Below are positions 1 to 5,836 of a DNA stretch of 6,146 nucleotides, in pieces. The notes below the pieces were generated by a model that saw nothing but the letters and a program-made list of their open reading frames with translations, had not been told where the DNA came from and did no database searches. Location of the stretch: contig JADHWT010000054.1 of assembly GCA_016783345.1 (NCBI GenBank), forward strand, positions 1-6,146. Reading direction: 5' to 3'. The DNA comes from Candidatus Omnitrophota bacterium (lineage in GTDB: Bacteria; NPL-UPA2; BS750m-G34). The position numbers and the translations under genes are program-made. How positions within the stretch are numbered: position 1 is the first letter of the stretch; the number at the start of each line of letters is the position of its first letter.

Positions 1-525
1 TTTTCGCAAAAAAACGGAACCCTTATAACCAAGGAGGTTAAGACTATGGAAAAAGAGGTCATAAGCGGTGTTACAGCCACCAAAAATGAGGCCAAGATAT
101 GTATCCGGGGTGTACCTGATAGACCGGGTATGGCAGCCAGGATATTTAATGACATTGCCAGAAAAAATATCAATGTAGATATGATTGTCCAGAATGTCGG
201 CGAGGATGGATTAGCTGATATCTCATTCACTATTATTGCTGCAGATTTGACTCGAACCATGAAGACAGTGGAAAAGATTCGTCGTGAACTAAAGGCGGAG
301 AAGGTCGAGGCTGACAGTGATATTGCAAAGATAAGCGTAGTCGGAGTCGGGATGCGGAGTCACTCCGGAGTAGCAGCAAAGATGTTCAAGACATTAGCTC
401 AAAGCCATGTAAACATAGAGATGATCAGCACGTCTGAAATAAAGATATCGTGCCTAGTAAGAAAACATCTCGCAGACAAGGCGGTTAGTGCCATTCATAG
501 GAGTTTTAAACTTGGGAAAAAATAA
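1..525 (+). CDS. lysC: Aspartate kinase, C-terminal part (regulatory ACT domains), 5' end outside the window
   Basis: Aspartate kinase phosphorylates L-aspartate to 4-phospho-aspartate, the first step toward lysine, threonine and methionine. Only the 3' end is visible. The frame is open from base 1: the residues before the first Met (FSQKNGTLITKEVKT) continue the family pattern 'SSF...GTLI..E...ME', so the catalytic kinase domain should lie upstream. Two ACT domains follow: one around AKICIRGVPDRPGMAARIF with NINVDMIVQN, the second around AKISVVGVGMRSHSGVAAKMF with VNIEMISTSEIKISCLV. In this family they form the effector-binding (lysine and/or threonine) regulatory module. The stop is TAA at 523-525. 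The 3' end overlaps the likely cimA start by 14 bases. An internal Met at base 46, with a strong ribosome-binding site, would give a separate 159-residue regulatory (beta) subunit. Which effector inhibits the enzyme cannot be read from this sequence. Confidence 0.93.
   Translation, partial: FSQKNGTLITKEVKTMEKEVISGVTATKNEAKICIRGVPDRPGMAARIFNDIARKNINVDMIVQNVGEDGLADISFTIIAADLTRTMKTVEKIRRELKAEKVEADSDIAKISVVGVGMRSHSGVAAKMFKTLAQSHVNIEMISTSEIKISCLVRKHLADKAVSAIHRSFKLGKK
31..48 (+). promoter_or_regulatory. Internal Shine-Dalgarno and ATG for a possible aspartate kinase beta subunit
   Basis: AAGGAGGT at 31-38 is a near-perfect Shine-Dalgarno sequence placed 7 bases before the ATG at 46, in frame inside lysC. 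Translation from here would give a 159-residue protein made only of the two ACT domains. Bacillus subtilis aspartokinase II and Corynebacterium LysC are known to make such a beta subunit of about 160-170 residues from an in-frame internal start, giving an alpha2beta2 enzyme. Size and position here fit that model. The bases also encode Lys-Glu-Val, so chance is possible. Confidence 0.6.
499..514 (+). promoter_or_regulatory. Ribosome-binding site and TTG start deciding the cimA 5' end
   Basis: AGGAG at 499-503 lies 8 bases before a TTG at 512-514 in the cimA frame. Starting here gives the N-terminus MGKNKIEIYDTTLRDGAQ, the usual length ahead of the DTTLRDG motif in this family. The other candidate, GTG at 488, adds eight residues with no family support and has only AAGGCGG three bases upstream, which is too close. 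The site lies within the last codons of lysC, so translation of the two genes is probably coupled. Confidence 0.7.
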
Positions 526-2095
526 AATAGAAATATACGACACAACCTTGCGTGACGGGGCTCAGGCCGAAGGTATATCTTTTTCCTCTACTGACAAAAT
601 GCGTATTGCCAGGAGATTAGATGAGATGGGGTTTGATTACATCGAAGGCGGTAATCCAGGCTCAAATCCCAAGGATATCGAATTTTTTAAACAGGCAAAA
701 AAGGTTAGGTGGAGGTGTGCGAAAATTACTGCATTTGGCAGCACCAGGCGGCCTAAAATAAAGCCCGCACAGGACAAAAACCTTAATACTGCGCTAAGAT
801 CCGGTGTGCCTGTTATAACCATATTTGGAAAAAGCTCTCCGCTCCATGTCCGCGATGTTTTAAAAACAAATTTAGAAGAAAACCTGGAGATGATTGCCTC
901 ATCAGTGGAATATCTTAAAAAGAAAGGCAGAGAGGTTATATATGATGCTGAACATTTTTTTGATGGTTATAAAGAAGACCCTGATTATGCCTTAAAGACC
1001 CTGGAGGCAGCTCAAAGCAGCGGGGCCTCAGTCTTAGTCCTCTGTGAGACAAACGGCGGGACATTACCCCATGAAGTAGCTGATATAATCAGCGATGTCA
1101 GGGAAAGGTTTGATTTGCCTCTTGGCATCCACACCCACAATGACAGCGGGGTAGCTTTAGCCAATACAATCGTGGCTGTGCGAATGGGTATTGTCCATGT
1201 CCAGGGGACTATTAATGGGTATGGAGAGAGGTGTGGGAATGCCGACCTCTGTACTATTATCCCTACCCTTTCATTAAAGATGGGGTATGAGACCCTGGGT
1301 AAAAAAGTCTCCAGGATTCAGGAGCTTTCTCTTTTTGTAAGTGAGCTTGCTAATGTAGTTCCGGACAATCGCCAACCCTATGTCGGCTCCAGCGCCTTTG
1401 CCCACAAAGGCGGTATGCATGTAGATGCAGTTAGAAAAAATCCTAAGACATTTGAACATGTTGAGCCGCACTATGTAGGAAACAGGCGCAGGATTCTCAT
1501 TTCTGAACTCTCAGGCGGAGGCAGCGTAGCGTCAAAGGCCCGGGAATTTAATATTGATATAGAAAAGAACAGTTCTGAGATGCAAAAGGTTTTGAGAAAT
1601 CTTAAGAAATTAGAACACGAGGGTTATCAGTTTGAGGCAGCGGATGCTTCATTTAAACTTTTTATTCGAAGGATAAAGGGTGAACGCAGAAAATTTTTCA
1701 GGCTTGAAGGATTTCATGTGAGTGTCGAAAAATGGCAACAAAATAGGGATACATCCCAATTAATTTCAGAGGCTACCATCAAGCTCAGTGTTAAAGGAAA
1801 GAGAGAACATACAGCTTCAGAGGGAGACGGCCCTATCAATGCCATGGACAATGCCCTGCGCAAGGCCCTTGTAAAGTTTTATCCCACACTCGCTGAGATG
1901 CACCTTTCTGACTTTCGCGTGCGCGTGCTTGATGCAAAGGAAGGCACTGCAGCAAAGGTCCGTGTGCTCATTACCTCACGCGATGCAAAAGATACGTGGA
2001 ATACTATAGGGGTCTCAGAAAATATTATTGAGGCAAGCTGGCAGGCCCTTGTCGACAGCATTGAATATAAACTCCTCAAGGATGGGGTAAAATAG
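512..2095 (+). CDS. cimA: (R)-citramalate synthase
   Basis: This enzyme condenses pyruvate with acetyl-CoA to (R)-citramalate. LeuCD and LeuB then turn that into 2-oxobutyrate, giving isoleucine without threonine deaminase. The protein has 527 residues from the TTG start, typical for the long CimA subfamily. An N-terminal HMGL-like TIM barrel shows DTTLRDGAQ at residues 10-18 (Arg14 and Asp15 catalytic/metal), the metal-binding HTHND at 207-211 (His207, His209) and GTINGYGERCGNADL from 232 (Asn243 completes the metal site). The segment YIEGGNPGSNPKD near 43-55 is a CimA hallmark rather than 2-isopropylmalate or homocitrate synthase, though the usual Trp after GG is Asn here. SSAFAHKGGMHVDAV is also typical. 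From about residue 395 a LeuA-type regulatory/dimerisation domain follows, usually the site of isoleucine feedback. The gene overlaps lysC and sits 7 bases before valS. Homocitrate or isopropylmalate synthase is a less likely alternative. Confidence 0.92.
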   Translation: MGKNKIEIYDTTLRDGAQAEGISFSSTDKMRIARRLDEMGFDYIEGGNPGSNPKDIEFFKQAKKVRWRCAKITAFGSTRRPKIKPAQDKNLNTALRSGVPVITIFGKSSPLHVRDVLKTNLEENLEMIASSVEYLKKKGREVIYDAEHFFDGYKEDPDYALKTLEAAQSSGASVLVLCETNGGTLPHEVADIISDVRERFDLPLGIHTHNDSGVALANTIVAVRMGIVHVQGTINGYGERCGNADLCTIIPTLSLKMGYETLGKKVSRIQELSLFVSELANVVPDNRQPYVGSSAFAHKGGMHVDAVRKNPKTFEHVEPHYVGNRRRILISELSGGGSVASKAREFNIDIEKNSSEMQKVLRNLKKLEHEGYQFEAADASFKLFIRRIKGERRKFFRLEGFHVSVEKWQQNRDTSQLISEATIKLSVKGKREHTASEGDGPINAMDNALRKALVKFYPTLAEMHLSDFRVRVLDAKEGTAAKVRVLITSRDAKDTWNTIGVSENIIEASWQALVDSIEYKLLKDGVK

Positions 2096-2102
2096 TTTTT
2101 TC

Positions 2103-4508
2103 ATGTCTCTTCCTCCTCGATATGCTCCCAAGGATGTTGAAAAGAAGTGGTATGCCTACTGGGAGGAGAAGGGGTATTTCCAGGGCAGGGTAGATAAATC
2201 TAAAAAACCCTATACCATCGTCATCCCGCCGCCGAATATCACAGGCTCTCTCCATATGGGCCATGCCCTGAATAATACTATCCAGGACATCCTTATCCGT
2301 TCCAAACACATGCAGGGGTATAGCACCCTCTGGATTCCCGGGGTAGACCATGCCGGCATTGCCACCCAGAATGTAGTAGAGAAAGAACTTAAGAAGGAAG
2401 GGAAGAGACGACAGGATCTTGGCAGAGAAAAGTTTCTCGAAAGGGTATGGCAGTGGAGGGAGAAATATGGACACGTGATTGTTGAGCAGTTGCGCAGACT
2501 CGGCTCAAGCTGTGACTGGAGCAGGCTCCGTTTTACTATGGACGAGGGATTGAGCAAGGCAGTGCGTGAGGAATTTGTCTCTCTATATGAAGACGGCCTT
2601 ATCTACCGCGGCAATTTTATAATTAACTGGTGCATTCGGTGCCAGACTGCGCTCTCGGATATTGAGGTGGAACACGAAGAGACCCGCGGTCATCTCTACT
2701 ACATAAAGTATCCCCTGAAAGATGGGTCCGGGGAAATTATTGTAGCCACTACCAGACCTGAAAGTATGCTTGGCGATACTGCTGTTACAGTACACCCGGA
2801 AGATAAACGCTATAAAGATTATGTGGGTAAAAAATGTATCCTGCCTTTGGTTGGCAGGGAGATTTTGGTGCTGGCAGATGATGTCGTTGACCCTGAATTC
2901 GGTACCGGCGCAGTTAAGGTAACACCGGCACATGACGCTACTGATTTTGAGATAGGGAAAAGACATAAACTCGAAGAGGTAGTGGTCATTAATGAAAAGG
3001 GGCGGATGACAGACAATGCAGGAAAATACAAAGGCTTAGACAGATTTAAGGCCAGGGAAAAGATAATAGAGGATTTAAAAGAACAGGGTCTTTTGATTAA
3101 AACTGAAGACTACGAACACGCAGTTGGAAAATGCTCTCGGTGCCAAACTGTTGTTGAGCCGCTTATATCTTTACAGTGGTTTGTCAGGATGAAGGAATTG
3201 GCCAAACCTGCAATAGAGGCAGTTGAGAAAGGTGATGTGCGTTTTGTACCGGATAGATGGACCAAGGTCTATCTCAACTGGATGGAAAATATCCGTGACT
3301 GGTGTATATCCCGCCAGATCTGGTGGGGGCACCGCATACCTGTATGGTATTGCCGGGATTGTAATAAAGAAATCGCTTCCAGAACCGATATAACGAGTTG
3401 TCCTGATTGTAAGGGTAAAAATTTAACGCAGGATGAAAATGTTCTGGATACATGGTTTAGTTCGGCGCTCTGGCCGTTTTCTACTTTAGGATGGCCTGAC
3501 GAAACAGAGGATTTAGAATATTTTTATCCTACCGCAACCCTTGTTACGGGTTATGATATAATTTTTTTCTGGGTGGCGCGTATGATTATGATGGGGCTTA
3601 AGTTTAAAAAAGAAATTCCTTTTAGAGATGTCTATATTACTGGGATTGTCAGAGACAGGCAAGGCCGTAAGATGAGTAAATCGCTTGGTAATGTTATTGA
3701 CCCTTTAGATGTGATTGATAAATATGGGACTGACTCTTTTCGCCTTTCGCTAGCCCAGATGTCTACCCTGGGAGGCCAGGATATATTTTTGAGCGAGGAA
3801 AAACTTAAAGGTTCCAGAAATTTTGTCAATAAACTCTGGAATGTTTCCAGATTTTATCTCCTCTATGCAGAAAAAGGGGACAGCGCCCTTTTTTCTCCCT
3901 CTCATTGCTCCGCAATCTCTCCCCAGGACCTCGCCTCGCAGTGGATTTTGTGCCGCATGAATGAAGAGATTAAAGAGGTCAATTCACTTTTAGACGCGTA
4001 TCGTTTTCATGAGGCGTCTTCAAGTCTCTATGAGTTTGTCTGGCATGAGTTATGTGACTGGTACGTAGAGTTCATAAAGCCGGGGCTTAATTCTAAAGAA
4101 AAGGAGAGCTTTCTTGTAATTTTGGCCTATGTCCTAAAGCGCAGCTTAAAGCTTTTGCATCCTTTTATGCCATTTATTACTGAAGAACTCTGGCATGAGC
4201 TTAAACTTGGGAAAGGAGACCTGATTGTTTCTTCCTGGCCGGAGGTAGAGGAAAAATTTATTAAAGAAGATGTAAAAGAAAAGATGGATTTTCTAAAAGA
4301 GACTATTATCGCAATTCGCCACCTTCGCACCGAAGCCGGTCTCAAACCCCGGGAGAGGATTCTTATAAAATATAAAACTGACAATCCCAGAGATTTTACC
4401 TTAATCCAAACCTATAGTGAATATATAAAGACCTTGACAAAGGCGGATGATATAGTTATCTCTAAGGAAAAATCCGATAAAATAGATCTAAGTATTGAAA
4501 AGTATTGA
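2103..4508 (+). CDS. valS: Valyl-tRNA synthetase lacking the C-terminal coiled-coil arm
   Basis: This cytoplasmic class I synthetase joins valine to tRNA-Val using ATP. Visible motifs are the HIGH box HMGH at residues 51-54, the CP1 editing domain with ATTRPESMLGDTA and GTGAVKVTPAHDATD from 267, and KMSKS at 523-527. Two likely zinc sites are C177/C180 with C344/C347, and C417/C420 with C433/C436. The DWCISRQIWWGHRIP segment and the anticodon-binding helical domain (NKLWNVSRF through HPFMPFITEELW) follow. The protein has 801 residues, whereas bacterial ValRS is commonly about 870-950: it ends just after the ADDIVIS strand and lacks the GGVE...L.GLID segment and the tRNA-binding coiled coil. 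The TGA stop lies inside the -35 box of the next promoter. The start is the only Met before the conserved PKDVEKKWYAYWEEKGYF. It has no good Shine-Dalgarno (GATGGGG ends 15 bases upstream), so coupling to cimA is likely. A loop near residues 590-605 contains a hairpin-forming stretch. Confidence 0.96.
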   Translation: MSLPPRYAPKDVEKKWYAYWEEKGYFQGRVDKSKKPYTIVIPPPNITGSLHMGHALNNTIQDILIRSKHMQGYSTLWIPGVDHAGIATQNVVEKELKKEGKRRQDLGREKFLERVWQWREKYGHVIVEQLRRLGSSCDWSRLRFTMDEGLSKAVREEFVSLYEDGLIYRGNFIINWCIRCQTALSDIEVEHEETRGHLYYIKYPLKDGSGEIIVATTRPESMLGDTAVTVHPEDKRYKDYVGKKCILPLVGREILVLADDVVDPEFGTGAVKVTPAHDATDFEIGKRHKLEEVVVINEKGRMTDNAGKYKGLDRFKAREKIIEDLKEQGLLIKTEDYEHAVGKCSRCQTVVEPLISLQWFVRMKELAKPAIEAVEKGDVRFVPDRWTKVYLNWMENIRDWCISRQIWWGHRIPVWYCRDCNKEIASRTDITSCPDCKGKNLTQDENVLDTWFSSALWPFSTLGWPDETEDLEYFYPTATLVTGYDIIFFWVARMIMMGLKFKKEIPFRDVYITGIVRDRQGRKMSKSLGNVIDPLDVIDKYGTDSFRLSLAQMSTLGGQDIFLSEEKLKGSRNFVNKLWNVSRFYLLYAEKGDSALFSPSHCSAISPQDLASQWILCRMNEEIKEVNSLLDAYRFHEASSSLYEFVWHELCDWYVEFIKPGLNSKEKESFLVILAYVLKRSLKLLHPFMPFITEELWHELKLGKGDLIVSSWPEVEEKFIKEDVKEKMDFLKETIIAIRHLRTEAGLKPRERILIKYKTDNPRDFTLIQTYSEYIKTLTKADDIVISKEKSDKIDLSIEKY
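3869..3896 (+). repeat. Hairpin in valS resembling a degenerate GGGGACAGTCCCC repeat
   Basis: An A-tract plus GGGG at 3871-3879, a six-base loop (ACAGCG) and CCC plus a T-tract at 3886-3894 form an 11-base-pair stem, including one G-T pair, with the flanking AG/CT. The core GGGGACAGCGCCC differs from GGGGACAGTCCCC, the type present in tpiA, at two positions. It encodes EKGDSALF in a loop of ValRS that looks about six residues longer than usual. It may be an old insertion of the same repeat family, or simply a chance terminator-like hairpin in coding sequence. Confidence 0.4.
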
Positions 4509-4533
4509 CAGGGTATACTGGTTAATTTATAAT
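4505..4533 (+). promoter_or_regulatory. Consensus sigma-70 promoter for tRNA-Thr and probably pgk-tpiA
   Basis: TTGACA at 4505-4510 and TATAAT at 4528-4533 are both exact consensus hexamers, separated by the optimal 17 bases. Transcription would start near base 4540, about 13 bases before the mature tRNA. The -35 box contains the valS stop codon (TGA at 4506-4508), so the two features share bases. No terminator stands between this promoter and pgk. Confidence 0.88.
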
Positions 4534-4552
4534 AAAATCGCATTTAAAAAGT

Positions 4553-4627
4553 GCTGGTGTAGCTCAGGGGTAGAGCAGGGGTTTTGTAAACCTCAGGTCG
4601 GGGGTTCAAATCCCTCCACCAGCTCCA
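4553..4627 (+). tRNA. tRNA-Thr (anticodon UGU)
   Basis: This is a full cloverleaf of 75 bases with CCA encoded in the gene. The acceptor stem GCTGGTG (4553-4559) pairs perfectly with CACCAGC (4617-4623). The D arm is GCTC/GAGC. The anticodon stem GGGGT/ACCTC encloses the loop TTTGTAA, with anticodon TGT at 4585-4587, reading ACA (and possibly other ACN) threonine codons. The T arm GGGGG/CCCTC surrounds TTCAAAT. The discriminator base is T (4624), followed by CCA. It lies 13 bases after the inferred transcription start and 16 bases before pgk. Confidence 0.97.
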
Positions 4628-4633
4628 GAAAAT

Positions 4634-4646
4634 AGGAGATAGTATG
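4634..4646 (+). promoter_or_regulatory. Ribosome-binding site of pgk just after the tRNA 3' end
   Basis: AGGAG at 4634-4638 is 5 bases before the ATG at 4644. It begins 7 bases after the encoded CCA of the tRNA. If the tRNA is cut out of a joint transcript, the remaining pgk message would have a leader of only about 16 bases holding this site. Confidence 0.75.
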
Positions 4647-5834
4647 GCGAAATTGAGCCTGGGGGATCTGGAAGTTAAAGGTAAAAGGGTTTTGGTGAGA
4701 GTGGATTTCAATGTCCCTCTGGATAAGGAGACAGGAGAGATTACTAATGATATGCGCATTAAGGCGTCTCTGCCGACTATAAAGCATATTATTGACCATG
4801 GCGGGAGGGCAGTTCTTGTCTCTCACCTCGGAAGGCCAAAAGGAGAGGTAGTAGAAAATTTACGGATGAATAAGGTGGCCGAGAGGTTAGAGGCACTTAT
4901 TAAAATAAAAGTTAAAAAATTAGATGACTGTATTGGGCCGGATGTAGAGAAAGAAGTTTTAGCTATGCAGGACGGAGAGATAATACTCCTTGAGAATGTG
5001 CGCTTTCATAAAGAAGAAGAAGAAAATAACCCTGATTTTGCTAAGGCCCTGGCTTCTCTTGCAGATCTTTATGTCAGCGATGCCTTTGGCACAGTCCATC
5101 GGGCGCATGCATCTACTCAGGGTGTGGCGCAATTTATACCTGCGGCCAGCGGTTTTCTTTTAAAAAAAGAGATTAATTTTTTTGATAAGATCCTGCATTC
5201 TTCGGAAAGACCATTTGTGGCCATTCTCGGCGGGGCCAAGGTCTCCGATAAGATCGGGGTTATTGAGAATCTTATGGAAAAATGCGATACTATCCTTATC
5301 GGCGGCGCTATGGCCTTTACCTTTGAAAAGGCCAGGGGAATTGAAGTGGGGAGTTCCTTAGTAGAAGAAGATAAACTAGAAGTAGCGCGTGGAATTCTGG
5401 AGAAGGCTAAAGAAAAAAAAGTAAAGATTATTACTCCTTTAGACCATGTAGTAGCTACTGAATGTACTTCTGAAGCCGAGAGAAAGATAGTTGACCGTAG
5501 AGAGATTCCTCCCGGGTGGAAAGGCCTGGACATAGGACCCCAAACCATAGATGGGTTTAAAAAAATTCTAGCCGGGGCCAAGACCATTTTATGGAACGGG
5601 CCTCTTGGAATGTTTGAAGTGGAGCCTTTTAATCGAGGCACAGTGGAAATAGCCAAGGCTATTGCCGAAACAAATGCCATGACCGTGGTTGGCGGAGGAG
5701 ATTCTGTAGCAGCGGTGACAAAGGCCGGTGTATTTGATAAAATAAGCCATGTCTCTACAGGGGGAGGAGCTTCACTTGAACTTTTAGAAGGGAAAGAGCT
5801 TCCGGGGATAAGTGCGCTTACTGAGAAAGAATAA
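4644..5834 (+). CDS. pgk: Phosphoglycerate kinase
   Basis: This cytoplasmic enzyme interconverts 1,3-bisphosphoglycerate plus ADP and 3-phosphoglycerate plus ATP, in glycolysis and gluconeogenesis. The protein has 396 residues, the normal monomeric bacterial length. The N-domain substrate site is visible as RVDFNVP at residues 19-25 and HLGRPKG at 61-67, then LLENVRFHKEEE and DAFGTVHRAHAST. The C-domain nucleotide site shows GGAKVSDK at 196-203, WNGPLGMFEVEPF, GGGDSVAAV from 350 and STGGGASLELLEGKELPG from 371. Everything expected is present and nothing appears broken. A good AGGAG precedes the ATG. The gene follows tRNA-Thr by 16 bases and is followed by tpiA after 2 bases, a common glycolytic pairing. 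It is probably transcribed from the consensus promoter ahead of the tRNA, with some read-through from valS. Confidence 0.98.
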   Translation: MAKLSLGDLEVKGKRVLVRVDFNVPLDKETGEITNDMRIKASLPTIKHIIDHGGRAVLVSHLGRPKGEVVENLRMNKVAERLEALIKIKVKKLDDCIGPDVEKEVLAMQDGEIILLENVRFHKEEEENNPDFAKALASLADLYVSDAFGTVHRAHASTQGVAQFIPAASGFLLKKEINFFDKILHSSERPFVAILGGAKVSDKIGVIENLMEKCDTILIGGAMAFTFEKARGIEVGSSLVEEDKLEVARGILEKAKEKKVKIITPLDHVVATECTSEAERKIVDRREIPPGWKGLDIGPQTIDGFKKILAGAKTILWNGPLGMFEVEPFNRGTVEIAKAIAETNAMTVVGGGDSVAAVTKAGVFDKISHVSTGGGASLELLEGKELPGISALTEKE

Positions 5835-5836
5835 TT

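Noticed and set aside
488..490. GTG at 488 as the cimA start
   Set aside because: Its upstream purine run is too close, and the eight extra residues are not supported by the family; TTG at 512 fits better.
2090..2110. The T-run between cimA and valS as a terminator
   Set aside because: GTTTTTT follows the cimA stop, but no stable stem precedes it, and valS starts immediately after.
2076..2474. Minus-strand open frame of 132 residues opposite valS
   Set aside because: It overlaps the catalytic start of ValRS (including the HIGH box) and has no family resemblance; it is a shadow frame.
3541..3570. Promoter-like TATAAT within valS
   Set aside because: A TATAAT-like string is present, but no -35 box sits at a workable distance, and it lies deep in conserved coding sequence.
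4480..4552. Frameshift as the explanation for the short ValRS
   Set aside because: None of the frames after the stop continues into arm-like sequence, and the tRNA begins 44 bases later, so there is no room for the missing domain.
4509..4552. Terminator or T-box-like control between valS and tRNA-Thr
   Set aside because: The gap is only 44 bases, mostly filled by the promoter, and I find no GC-rich stem with a T-run and no room for a T-box leader.
4553..4627. tRNA-Thr as the attachment site of an integrated element
   Set aside because: There is no integrase gene and no duplicated tRNA 3' end in the window; the downstream genes are ordinary glycolytic genes.
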